A stretch of 64,000 nucleotides of DNA from Meghimatium bilineatum (GCA_034231615.1 CM067302.1:8335114-8399113), one strand, 5' to 3'; shown: positions 12,898 to 23,299, counted from the stretch's first letter. Numbers and translations are program-made. The notes: a model not told the origin generated them from the sequence alone.

Positions 12898-13165
12898 TAC
12901 AGGAAGGCTGGCGTCTGAACACTATATTAAAGAAAAAGCTAGTTTTTTTCAGTCATATTAAGAGACACGACGGCATGGAGAGATTGTTAATGGAGGGGAT
13001 GATAGAAGGCAACAGGGGCAAAGGCTGACCAAGACGCCGTTGGACAAAAGACATTCAAGAATGCCTGCGCATGTCACTGGAAGATGCAGAGCAACTTTCT
13101 CAAGACTGCGGAGAATTCAAGAAATCCATAGGAAAGACTATGTTCTGGAAAGAATATGTCACTTG
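12898..13165 (+). pseudogene. LINE-D C-terminal tail
   Basis: The sequence reads WRLNTILKKKLVFFSHIKRH, then PRRRWTKDIQECLRMSLEDA and TMFWKEYVT before stops. This is the same tail as in the copies at 31050-31966 and 53098-53460. The frame has at least one internal stop just before PRRRW. It is 5'-truncated and non-functional. Confidence 0.85.
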
Positions 13166-13223
13166 ATGATAATACCAACTGTTATCTGTCTGTCTAATCT
13201 AAATCTTAATCCACTCTAATCGT

Positions 13224-13306
13224 ATCCATCCATCCATCCATCCATCCATCCATCCATCCATCCATCCATCCATCCATCCATCCATCCATCCATCCATCCA
13301 TCCAAG
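13224..13306. repeat. (CCAT)n microsatellite
   Basis: About 20 uninterrupted CCAT tetranucleotides. On the other strand they give the repetitive peptide WMDG in one frame, which is not a gene. Confidence 0.99.
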
Positions 13307-13339
13307 AGTATTTCGTCCTCTGTTGTTTCTCTTGGTCAG

Positions 13340-13622
13340 TGTATTTACCGTAGAATTTCATATTCCTGAAGAATATGTTTTGTTGTCTGAATTGCTTGTC
13401 CATATGTACACATGGCAGTGTTGTCAATCTTGAACTTTGTCAATCTTGAAATATGATAGCGGAGTCGGTTGTGAACTGTTCTAATGCGCGGAAAGACAAC
13501 TTGTTCTGGTCTGTTCATAATTTGGTGGTCATCTTGTGTTGCATTTCTAATAGATGAACGGTTTTTTCCCCATGTTAATTTATTGGAAACATCTGGATGA
13601 TCGTTATAGGCATCGTTTCTGA
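13340..13622 (-). pseudogene. LINE-E C-terminal (post-RNase H) fragment
   Basis: The minus-strand reading is RPEQVVFPRIRTVHNRLRYH, then [20 protein letters not shown] and [10 protein letters not shown]. This matches the tail found in RNase H-bearing LINEs (R..Q....RLRTGH.RL......C.CG...QT..HILQ.C). A better copy of the same segment lies at 29380-29560 (VVIFRLRTGHNRLNSHMY). It abuts a 22-bp array on its 5' side (higher coordinates), and the reading frame runs straight into the array. Confidence 0.85.
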
Positions 13623-14107
13623 GCAAGATGATATACTTGCCATGACAAGATGATATACTTGCCATGACAAGATGATATACTTGCCATGACAAGATGATAT
13701 ACTTGCCATGACAAGATGATATACTTGCCATGACAAGATGATATACTTGCCATGACAAGATGATATACTTGCCATGACAAGATGATATACTTGCCATGAC
13801 AAGATGATATACTTGCCATGACAAGATGATATACTTGCCATGACAAGATGATATACTTGCCATGACAAGATGATATACTTGCCATGACAAGATGATATAC
13901 TTGCCATGACAAGATGATATACTTGCCATGACAAGATGATATACTTGCCATGACAAGATGATATACTTGCCATGACAAGATGATATACTTGCCATGACAA
14001 GATGATATACTTGCCATGACAAGATGATATACTTGCCATGACAAGATGATATACTTGCCATGACAAGATGATATACTTGCCACAACAAGATGATATACTT
14101 GCCATGC
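13623..14107. repeat. 22-bp tandem array, about 22 copies
   Basis: The repeating core is CAAGATGATATACTTGCCAT. The units are almost identical, so the array is recently amplified. All three minus-strand frames are open and give a 22-residue peptide repeat (MASISSCHGKYIILS...). That follows from a stop-free unit and is not evidence of coding. Both flanks carry GCATCGTTT, so the array sits inside a short duplicated or split LINE segment. Confidence 0.98.
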
Positions 14108-14299
14108 CATGATGATACAGCATCGTTTCCATGACATCATGCCTGCTACATGTACTATCATAGAAGATCTGGTTTACTTGGGCTGAGTCAACAGGGATGT
14201 GCTAGGTAGTCGGTAGGTAGTTAATGTTTACCTCATTTTGTGGGAGGCCCTGCCCTTTCAAACAGCGTACAACAAAGTCCGGTTAGGTTTTATCAGGAT

Positions 14300-14470
14300 G
14301 CACTACCATAAAATAGTAGGGGTACCAAAGACTCCACGTTTTGACGGACTACGTTTTTAATTTCCATCTTCAACGATGCTGATGAGTGAGGAAAAATCTT
14401 GTCCTTTCCATTTCTTGATGTTGTCTGTCCAAAACTTTATTTGCCCTACGACTCTGCTCTACTTCTCCAA
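14300..14470 (-). pseudogene. LINE-F C-terminal fragment, old
   Basis: The minus-strand reading VGQIKFWTDNIKKWKGQDF matches GGQIKTWTDNIKEWTGLDI of the well-preserved LINE-F copy at 43239-44033. It is diverged and interrupted, with a C-run at one end. Confidence 0.75.
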
Positions 14471-14587
14471 CCCCCCCCTTTCTATGGTTCCCAGCACATC
14501 AGGTGATTAGAGTTGCTGGTTTAAGGATATTTCCGGTTGAACTGAAAACTTAACCTTGGATCGCACGACTAGGAAGCCAGTTAAATG

Positions 14588-14625
14588 GGGAGGGGGGGGG
14601 GGGGGGTAACAAAAGTTACTCTGAA
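14588..14625. repeat. G-run next to a dispersed G-rich repeat
   Basis: A poly-G tract of about 18 is followed by TAACAAAAGTTACTCTG. Similar G-rich blocks occur near 16000-16130, 44840-45110 and 59735-59770. The class is unknown. Confidence 0.6.
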
Positions 14626-14665
14626 AAATAATTTGAAAAGAAAATTCTCACCAAAGACTGATCTG

Positions 14666-14815
14666 TTGGGCCATTGGACAAAATACAACGGCGACACAAA
14701 GCATTTCCATTTTATGGATTATATCCTGCTGGAAATCTAGTTGGACCATTGTCCTACTACAAGAGAGATTCAGTGGGAGTTTGAGAATGAATACTCAGGA
14801 AGAAGAAGAAGAAAG
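14666..14815 (+). mobile_element. SINE 3' portion (variant S2)
   Basis: It contains GGGCCATTGGACAAAATA, ACGGCGACACAAAGCATTTC, ATCCTGCTGGAAATCTAG and GGGAGTTTGAGAATGAA, and ends in a (GAA)n tail. The same order of blocks occurs in reverse at 46747-46872 and 54938-55090. It is non-coding and 5'-truncated, and the 36-bp array begins directly at its tail. Confidence 0.8.
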
Positions 14816-14817
14816 TT

Positions 14818-15978
14818 CTAAAAGTATTACAAAATATTGCACAATTTCACAGTTTTTAAGTATGAAAACATATTGTGTTATTTCACAGTTTTTAAGTATG
14901 AAAACATATTGTGTTATTTCACAGTTTTTAAGTATGAAAACATATTGTGTTATTTCACAGGTTTTAAGTAGGAAAACATATTGTGTTATTTCACAGGTTT
15001 TAAGAATGAAAACATATTGTGTTATTTCACAGTTATTAAGTATGAAAACATATTGTGTTATTTCACAGTTTTTAAGTATGAAAACATATTGTGTTATTTC
15101 ACAGTTTTTAAGTATGAAAACATATTGTGTTATTTCACAGTTTTTAAGTATGAAAACATATTGTGTTATTTCACAGTTTTTAAGTATGAAAACATATTGT
15201 GTTATTTCACAGGTTTTAAGTAGGAAAACATATTGTGTTATTTCACAGTTTTAAGTATGAAAACATATTGTGTTATTTCACAGTTTTTAAGTATGAAAAC
15301 ATATTGTGTTATTTCACAGGTTTTAAGTAGGAAAACATATTGTGTTATTTCACAGTTTTTAAGTATGAAAACATATTGTGTTATTTCACAGGTTTTAAGT
15401 ATGAAAACATATTGTGTTATTTCACAGGTTTTAAGTATGAAAACATACTGTGTTATTTCACAGGTGGTTTTAAGTATGAAAACATATTGTGCTATTTCAC
15501 AGGTTTTAAGTATGAAAACATATTGTGTTATTTCACAGGTTTTAAGTATGAAAACATATTGTGTTATTTCACAGGTGGTTTTAAGTATGAAAACATATTG
15601 TGCTATTTCACAGGTTTTAAGTATGAAAACATATTGTGTTATTTCACAGGTTTTAAGTATGAAAACATATTGTGTTATTTCACAGGTTTTAAGTATGAAA
15701 ACATATTGTGTTATTTCACAGGTTTTAAGTATGAAAACATATTGTGTTATTTCACAGTTTTTAAGTATGAAAACATATTGTGTTATTTCACAGGTTTTAA
15801 GTAGGAAAACATATTGTGTTATTTCACAGTTTTTAAGTATGAAAACATATTGTGTTATTTCACAGTTTTTAAGTATGAAAACATATTGTGTTATTTCACA
15901 GTTTTTAAGTATGAAAACAAATTGTGTTATTTCACAGGTTTTAAGTATGAAAACATATTGTGTTATTTCACAGTTTTG
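14818..15978. repeat. 36-bp tandem array, about 32 copies
   Basis: Each unit contains TTTTAAGTATGAAAACATAT then TGTGTTATTTCACAG. The period is 36 bp, with occasional 35- and 39-bp units (an extra GTG). The period is a multiple of three and the unit is stop-free, so 12-residue peptide repeats (SMKTYCVISQFL) result in long frames. I regard these as spurious. The array is bounded by a SINE tail on the left and a G-rich repeat on the right. Confidence 0.98.
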
Positions 15979-15984
15979 AAAAAA

Positions 15985-16145
15985 AGTTTATTTTAGGGTT
16001 GTGGGGTGGATTTTTGTTGACATCAGATAGGAAAGGCGGGGGGGGGGGGGGCGTTTCCATGAATTATGAATACGTTTGATGACAACAAAGAAGGGGAGGG
16101 GGGATAGAAGAGGGTGAGGGAATAACAAATTGTGTAGGTGTAATT
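15985..16145. repeat. G-rich dispersed repeat
   Basis: It contains GGGTTGTGGGGTGGATTTTT, a G13 run, GTTTCCATGAATTATGAA and AGGGGAGGGGGGATAG. Related wording (GTTTCCATAAATTA, GAGGGGGAGGGGG) occurs at 44850-44950. No coding content is seen and the origin is unknown. Confidence 0.6.
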
Positions 16146-16198
16146 TATGGACAGCCCGGAACATATTCAGTTCTTGAAGTATATATGCTATAGTCTGT
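16146..16198 (-). pseudogene. LINE-E C-terminal stub bordering the 29-bp array
   Basis: The minus-strand reading TQTIAYILQELNMFRAVHK corresponds to [14 protein letters not shown] at 13345-13400 and QTSEHFLQECANYD at 29510-29550. It lies immediately beyond the array in the same frame, so the array ends inside a LINE-E tail. Confidence 0.75.
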
Positions 16199-18260
16199 GT
16201 GTCTGTACACATGTACACGTGGGAGTGTTGTCTGTACACATGTACACGTGGGAGTCTTGTCTGTACACATGTACACGTGGGAGTCTTGTCTGTACACATG
16301 TACACGTGGGAGTCTTGTCTGTACACATGTACACGTGGGAGTGTTGTCTGTACACATGTACACGTGGGAGTGTTGTCTGTACACATGTACACGTGGGAGT
16401 GTTGTCTGTACACATGTACACGTGGGAGTGTTGTTTGTACACATGTACACGAGGGAGTGTTGTCTGTACACATGTACACGTGGGAGTGTTGTCTGTACAC
16501 ATGTACACGTGGGAGTGTTGTCTGTACACATGTACACGTGGGAGTGTTGTCTGTACACATGTACACGTGGGAGTGTTGTCTGTACACATGTACACGTGGG
16601 AGTCTTGTCTGTACACATGTACACGTGGGAGTCTTGTCTGTACACATGTACACGAGGGAGTGTTGTCTGTACACATGTACACGTGGGAGTCTTGTCTGTA
16701 CACATGTACACGTGGGAGTGTTGTCTGTACACATGTACACGTGGGAGTGTTGTCTGTACACATGTACACGAGGGAGTGTTGTCTGTACACATGTACACGT
16801 GGGAGTGTTGTCTGTACACATGTACACGAGGGAGTGTTGTCTGTACACATGTACACGAGGGAGTGTTGTCTGTACACATGTACACGTGGGAGTGTTGTCT
16901 GTACACATGTACACGAGGGAGTGTTGTCTGTACACATGTACACGTGGGAGTGTTGTCTGTACACATGTACACGTGGGAGTGTTGTCTGTACACATGTACA
17001 CGTGGGAGTGTTGTCTGTACACATGTACACGAGGGAGTGTTGTCTGTACACATGTACACGTGGGAGTCTTGTCTGTACACATGTACACATTGGAGTGTTG
17101 TCTGTACACATGTACACGTGGGAGTCTTGTCTGTACACATGTACACGAGGGAGTGTTGTCTGTACACATGTACACGTGGGAGTGTTGTCTGTACACATGT
17201 ACACGTGGGAGTGTTGTCTGTACACATGTACACGTGGGAGTCTTGTCTGTACACATGTACACGTGGGAGTCTTGTCTGTACACATGTACACGTGGGAGTG
17301 TTGTCTGTACACATGTACACGTGGGAGTCTTGTCTGTACACATGTACACGTGGGAGTCTTGTCTGTACACATGTACACGTGGGAGTGTTGTCTGTACACA
17401 TGTACACGTGGGAGTGTTGTCTGTACACATGTACACGTGGGAGTCTTGTCTGTACACATGTACACGTGGGAGTGTTGTCTGTACACATGTACACGTGGGA
17501 GTGTTGTCTGTACACATGTACACGTGGCAGTGTTGTCTGTACACATGTACACGTGGCAGTCTTGTCTGTACACATGTACACGTGGGAGTCTTGTCTGTAC
17601 ACATGTACACGTGGCAGTGTTGTCTGTACACATGTACACGTGGGAGTGTTGTCTGTACACATGTACACGTGGGAGTGTTGTCTGTACACATGTACACGTG
17701 GGAGTCTTGTCTGTACACATGTACACGTGGGAGTGTTGTCTGTACACATGTACACGTGGGAGTGTTGTCTGTACACATGTACACATGGCAGTGTTGTTTG
17801 TACACATGTACACATAGCAGTGTTGTTTGTACACATGTACACGTGGGAGTCTTGTCTGTACACATGTACACGAGGGAGTGTTGTCTGTACACATGTACAC
17901 ATGGCAGTGTTGTTTGTACACATGTACACATAGCAGTGTTGTTTGTACACATGTACACGTGGTAGTCTTGTCTGTACACATGTACACGAGGGAGTGTTGT
18001 CTGTACACATGTACACGTGGGAGTGTTGTCTGTACACATGTACACATGGCAGTGTTGTTTGTACACATGTACACATAGCAGTGTTGTTTGTACACATGTA
18101 CACGTGGGAGTCTTGTCTGTACACATGTACACATGACAGTGTTGTCTGTACACATGTACACATTGGAGTGTTGTCTGTACACATGTGAGGGTTGTCTGTA
18201 CACATGGGAGTGTTGTTTGTACAGATGACAGTGTTGTCTGTGCACACTGCCCATGTGGCT
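16197..18260. repeat. 29-bp tandem array, about 68 copies, derived from LINE-E
   Basis: Units contain GTCTGTACACATGTACACGT then GGGAGTGTT or GGGAGTCTT; the last 500 bp carry CATGGCAGTGTT and CATAGCAGTGTT variants. Because 29 is not a multiple of three and the unit has no stop on either strand, all six frames stay open for about 2 kb and give apparent proteins of 550-790 residues (repeating CTDNTPTCTCVQTTLPRVHV). The variant CATGGCAGTGTTGT also occurs in the LINE-E tail at 13410-13424. The left flank continues as LINE-E, so the unit seems to derive from the codons for NTAMCTYGQ. Confidence 0.97.
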
Positions 18261-18264
18261 GCGT

Positions 18265-18860
18265 CGCAAATCCTAAATTCTGTATAGATGTGATTGCAGA
18301 GTCGGCTGCGACCTTTTCTGAGGAGTATAAGTGCAACACTATCAGCCGCAATCTCCCTAGATGCTACACCTGTCCGTATGTTACCCAGACTCGGTCCGTC
18401 ACATTCCCATATGCCACTTTCTCCATTGAGGAGACTTTGTCCTGTGTATCCCGGAATGTCATCTATGCCATCATCTGCAAGCGCTGCACAATGAAGTACA
18501 CAGGTGAGACTCGTAGGAGACTTGATAACCGTTTCTGCGAGCCCCTACACAGCATCAAACACCATTCGGGCTATCCCGTGGACGTTCATTTTAACGGCAC
18601 AGGCCATTGGTGGCCCAGGATATTCAGGTGACGGCCATCAAATCATGCTTCTCCGACGACCGAACCCGTCTGGCGCTTGAGAACCGCTATATATATGAAT
18701 GTGGCACTCTGAAACCCTTGGGAATGAATGAGCGCTTGACATACGCATACTATCGGGTTGTTCCGTCATTTCTCGGTCTTGTTACAACATGTATTCAGTT
18801 TTCTTTATTTCCTATTTCTGTACATTTCCTGTTTGTGTCACCTTTGACCTCATAACTATC
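18265..18860 (+). pseudogene. Penelope-like element C-terminus (GIY-YIG endonuclease), broken
   Basis: The reading has PRCYTCPYV, then NVIYAIICKRCTMKYTGETR (the GIY-YIG core with its CxxC finger), RRLDNRF, PVDVHFNGTGH, and in a second frame ALENRYIYECGTLKPLGMNE. This is the order expected of the endonuclease at the end of Penelope-like polyproteins. The frame changes near 18610 and the RT domain is absent, so only the 3' end remains. The downstream 18860-19090 looks like its untranslated tail and includes a ribozyme-like motif at 18942. Confidence 0.88.
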
Positions 18861-18941
18861 ACTTCAGCCAACTTACTGGACACGTGAACGCAAGTTGTGC
18901 CGTACTTACTTGTTGTCTTTGATTTATATGTGTTTGTGATC

Positions 18942-18972
18942 CTTGATAAAGGCCTTTCGGTCGAAACGTCGA
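18942..18972 (+). ncRNA. Hammerhead-like motif in PLE tail, degenerate
   Basis: The sequence CTTGATAAAGGCC is followed by TTTC and GGTCGAAACGTCG. It matches CTGATGA-stem-GAAAC with two departures in the first core block. It sits about 100 bp after the GIY-YIG remnant, where Penelope-like elements are known to carry type I hammerhead ribozymes. Probably inactive. Confidence 0.6.
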
Positions 18973-19089
18973 TTTGTGTGTGCCTATGTGTGTTTCGTGT
19001 TATTAGCAAAACTGTATTACCCCATTTGAAGCTTTACCTGTCGGATTTCAGTTTTGCGCAGTCAGTACATATTTTCGATAATTGCAACA

Positions 19090-19560
19090 ACTGTGCTGTT
19101 TGTTGTGTAGAATCGATACAGCGTTTCCATATTGTTTCTTAGTATAGTAAATATTGGCTACACAATTATGCCCAAATATCAATGCCCAAAACACACCTAT
19201 TCGCCTCACAGCTTGGGTCAACAATGTTCTGAATTCGGTTAGTTAGATAAAAGTAGCACAGAGTACGTCTTGTAGATAAAGTGTTCGTTTCTTGTACATT
19301 CGTCGTGTTAACATAGAACGTATGAAGATATTATCTGTACATGAAAGATAGCAAAATTAAATCACAGATTTGTTCTTGACTGTCAAGTAGTCTTATTAAA
19401 TATTGTTGTTTTTCCTGTCCTTCAACAGATACATATCTGTCATATCAATTTACACGATATTGGATATTTAATGTCAAGCATATGACATCTGTCATTCAAG
19501 GTTCATTAGTTTTCTTCGCATTTTCCCCCATATATATATATATACAGAGTATATACAAGG
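19090..19560. other. Non-coding stretch
   Basis: AT-rich with no supported gene. It includes a short (AT)n at about 19533-19545. Confidence 0.5.
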
Positions 19561-19571
19561 GCCAATAGGTC

Positions 19572-19715
19572 TTCTTGTAAACATAAATAACATAGAGACA
19601 GAACAATGTTGCTTCAAATAATATCTTAAACAAGTAAATTCAAGTAGGAAGCATGAGGATAAATGAAAATATTTCTTACAGATGTCAGTCTCTATGTTAT
19701 TTATGTTTACAAGAA
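19572..19715. repeat. Perfect 28-bp inverted repeat with 88-bp spacer
   Basis: The left arm (19572-19599) begins TTCTTGTAAACATAAATAAC and the right arm (19688-19715) is its exact reverse complement. The spacer is AT-rich and carries no gene. A perfect 28-bp match suggests a recent element, such as a MITE with terminal repeats or a foldback structure. No clear target duplication was seen outside the arms. Confidence 0.9.
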
Positions 19716-19817
19716 AGCTATATCTTCTCCGAGTACTTTCATTGATTGTTTAACATTCTGTTCGTCATTTATACTTAGAGATAACAGAGTAGAACTTCAA
19801 AAGAGATTAGAGAATTG

Positions 19818-20930
19818 AACAACATCAAGCTATAATGCAAGTCAGATAACTAAACATAATAACGTCAAGCTATACTGCAAGTCAGATAACTAAACATAAT
19901 AACGTCAAGCTATACTGCAAGTCAGATAACTAAACATAACAACATCAAGTTATATTGCAAGTCAGATAACTAAACATAACAACGTCAAGCTATACTGCAA
20001 GTCATATAACTAAACATAACAACATCAAGCTATTCTACAAGTCAGATAACTAAACATAACACCATAAAGCTATACTGACATAACAACATCAAGCTATACT
20101 GACATAACAACATCAAGCTATACTGACATAACAACATCAAGCTATACTGCAAGTCAGATAACTAAACATAACAACGTCAAGCTATACTGCAAGTCAGATA
20201 ACTAAACATAACAACGTCAAGCTATACTGCAAGTCATATAACTAAACATAACAACATCAAGCTATACTGCAAGTGAGATAACTAAACATAACAACATCAA
20301 GCTATACTGCAAGTCAGATAACTCAATATAACAACGTCAAGCTCTTCTGCAAGTCAGATAACTAAACATAACAACATCAAGCTATACTGACATAACAACA
20401 TCAAGCTATACTGACATAACAACATCAAGCTATACTGACATAACAACATCAAGCTATACTGACATAACAACATCAAGCTATACTGACATAACAACATCAA
20501 GCTCTTCTGCAAGTCAGATAACTAAACATAACAACATCAAGCTATACTGACATAACAACATCAAGCTATACTGCAAGTGAGATAACTAAACATAACAACA
20601 TCAAGCTATACTGCAAGTGAGATAACTAAACATAACAACATCAAGCTATACTAAAAGTGAGATAACGAAACATAACAACATCAAGCTATACTGCAAGTCA
20701 GATAACTCAATATAACAACGTCAAGCTCTTCTGCAAGTCAGATAACTAAACATAACAACATCAAGCTATACTGCAAGTGAGATAACTAAACATAACAGCG
20801 TCAAGCTATACAGCAAGCCATAAAAATAAATATAACAACGTCAAGCTATACTACAAGTGAGATAACTAAACATAACAACATCAAGCTATACTGTTATAAC
20901 AACATCAAACTATACTGCAAGTGAGATAAT
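19818..20930. repeat. Tandem array with interleaved 40-bp and 24-bp units
   Basis: The full unit (40 bp) reads AGATAACTAAACATAACAAC then ATCAAGCTATACTGCAAGTC. The short unit (24 bp) is ATAACAACATCAAGCTATAC then TGAC, and lacks the 16-bp AGTC-GATAACTAAAC part. Short units come in runs (20075-20130, 20390-20490), which suggests local amplification after an internal deletion. It is related to the 42-bp array at 11015 when reversed. Confidence 0.97.
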
Positions 20931-21786
20931 TAATTTTTCATAAACATCTTGAAAAAATCAAAACTTCACTTACACATTACAGTAACTGAGATGGAGATAG
21001 GCCAACTTTGTTAACATATTGTGTCAAGTGGACTACTCTTTATCACATTTTCTTTTGTGGCCCTATTTTTGGACATCTTCTTTCATGGACCCATTTTTGG
21101 ACAATACTTTCATAATCTCTTTTGTGAGAAAATCTTTGCTCAAGTAACTGTCTTGCTGTTGACGCCCCTGGCCTGTCTGTGCCATCCCTCCCGAATTTCC
21201 AAACATTGTTTACTTTACCACTTCCCTATCCCCTGCATATCTCCGTAGTAACTAAGGAGGCTATATGACCCACATCGTGAACCAGTGACAGAACAGGTTA
21301 CGTGATGTGATCTAGTATTTATCGTGACCATTGACAAATATAGAAGACCTAACTGCTAACCTTAAACATGTCTTCATTCTGTACGTTTTTGATTAATGTC
21401 ACGTTTTCCATTGGTTACCATTTATATACTTAGAGTGTCCGTGGCTATTTTTGGCATGTGATTCCAATTACATAAATATTAGCCAACGGAAAGCTTGGGA
21501 ATAATCAAGAAAAGCAACGAATGAATACCTCATTAATTCTGCTAGAATGCATATAGTAGTACTCTGTCGATAGCTATGATACAACGATTCTATAATTGCT
21601 CTCATTCACATAGAAATACTGATTAGACGTCAGAGTTCAACAGTGACCCGAGTCACAAGATGTTATCAGAAAACAGATATCAGTATGAGATACTAATAAA
21701 GAGTGAAAATCCAAGACCGTAATACAAACTATTTGCACATCAGAATGACAACACACTGTTGATAAGATATTTGTACTGGATGTGTT
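20931..21786. other. Non-coding stretch
   Basis: No domain was recognised. Short reading frames here show no motif. CATTGGTTACCATTTATATA near 21412 resembles other dispersed short repeats of the window but is not classified. Confidence 0.45.
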
Positions 21787-22218
21787 TTGACCTACTGTGA
21801 ATTGAACATCATAACCAACACAACATCTGAAAATAAAAAAGAATAATACATTATAAGAATACATAAATTAAAAGAATACATAAGAATACATAAAGAATAC
21901 ATAAGAATACATAAATTAAAAGAATACATAAGAATACATAAGAATACATAAAGAATACATAAGAATACATAAAGAATACATAAGAATACATAAATTAAAA
22001 CAATACATAAGAATACATAAAGAATACATAAGAATACATAAGAATACATAAAGAATACATAAGAATACATAAGAATACATAAGTAATACATAAGAATACA
22101 CAAGAATACATAAAGAATATAAAGAATACATAAGAATACATAAATTAAAAGAATACATAAATACATATTTCTAGTGGATGTTATTTGACCTACTGTGAAT
22201 TGAACATCATAACCAACA
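21787..22218. repeat. 10/11-bp array bracketed by a 34-bp exact direct repeat
   Basis: The central array (about 21853-22164) repeats AGAATACATA(A), with interspersed AATTAAA. The flanks at 21787-21820 and 22185-22218 are identical over 34 bp, starting TTGACCTACTGTGAATTGAA. The array may therefore lie between copies of a larger duplicated block. Open minus-strand frames (MYSYVF...) are repeat artefacts. Confidence 0.93.
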
Positions 22219-22319
22219 TCGGAAAATCAAACAGAATACGTAAATATAGCAAATTGTGACCAGTTTAGCTCTATACAACTTAGTACATGTATTAACATAT
22301 GGATGCGAAAGTTGGAAAA

Positions 22320-23290
22320 TAACAAATTTAATGGAGAGAGGCCTGTTCTGGGCTGAGATGGAAAGAGGCCTATTCTGTGGTTGAGATGGAAATAGGCATG
22401 TATGTTGGTTGAGATGGATAGAGGCCTGTTCTGTGGTTGAGATGGAAAGAAGCCCGCAAGTTGGTTGAGAGGGAGAGAGGCCTGTTCTGTTGGTTGAGAT
22501 GGACAGAGGCATGTTCTGTGGTTGAGATGGAAGTAAGCATGTATGTTGGTTGAGATGGAAGTAGGCATGTATGTTGGTTGAGATGGAGAGAGACCTGTTA
22601 TGTGGTTGAGATGGAAAGACGTCGGCAAGGGGATTGAGATGGAGAGAGGCATGTTCTGTGGTTGAGATGGAAAGAAGCCCGCAAGTTGGTTGAGAGGGAG
22701 AGAGGCCTGTTCTGTTGGTTGAGATGGACAGAGGCATGTTCTGTGGTTGAGATGGAAGTAAGCATGTATGTTGGTTGAGATGGAAGTAGGCATGTATGTT
22801 GGTTGAGATGGAGAGAGACCTGTTATGTGGTTGAGATGGAAAGACGTCGGCAAGGGGATTGAGATGGAGAGAGGCATGTTCTGTGGTTGAGATGGACAGA
22901 GGCATGTTCTGTGGTTGAGATGGACAGAGGCATGTTCTGTGGTTGAGATGGAAAGACGTCGGCAAGGGGATTGAGATGGAGAGAGGCATGGTCTGTGGTT
23001 GAGATGGACAGAGGCATGTTCTGTGGTTGAGATGGACAGAGGAATGTTCTGTGGTTGAGATGGACAGAGGCATGTTCTGTGGTTGAGATGGACAGAGGCA
23101 TATTCTGTGGTTGTGATGGAAAGACGTCGGCAAGGGGATTGAGATGGAGAGAGGCCGGCTCTGTAGCTGAGTGGAAGAGAGGCCAGCTCTGTAGCTGAGT
23201 GGAAAAGAGGCCGGCTCTGTAGCTGAGTGGAAGAGAGGCCGGCTCTGTAGCTGAGTGGAAGAGAGGTCGGCTGTGTAGTTCATATGGAGA
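22320..23290. repeat. ~29-bp array with a 225-bp higher-order duplication
   Basis: Units share GGTTGAGATGGA plus AGAGGCATGTTCTGT or variants, and drift at the right end to GTAGCTGAGTGGAAGAGAGG. A block of about eight units is present twice, 225 bp apart (AGCCCGCAAG at 22451 and again at 22676), and is nearly identical over its length. Long minus-strand frames (SISTTEHASLHLNP...) follow from stop-free units and are not genes. Confidence 0.96.
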
Positions 23291-23299
23291 GAGGCTGGC

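Noticed and set aside
13345-14132. Frames of 185-247 residues with a 22-residue repeat (CHGKYIILSWQVYH)
   Set aside because: Translation of the 22-bp array. Only the last 80 residues of one frame are meaningful, as a LINE-E tail.
14781-15996. 12-residue repeat proteins (SMKTYCVISQFL, FKYENILCYFTG)
   Set aside because: The 36-bp unit is stop-free in two frames. A single repeat explains both, so neither is evidence of coding.
15988-18351. A 787-residue minus-strand frame and several 550-700 residue frames, Cys-rich
   Set aside because: They are translations of the stop-free 29-bp unit in every frame, with no start context, domain or codon bias.
19572-19715. microRNA precursor
   Set aside because: The 88-bp spacer and perfect 28-bp arms fit a transposon or foldback better; no evidence of processing can be seen from sequence.
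22207-23283. 358-residue Ser/Pro/His-rich minus-strand frame
   Set aside because: It follows from the 29-bp array; a second overlapping frame encodes the same words.
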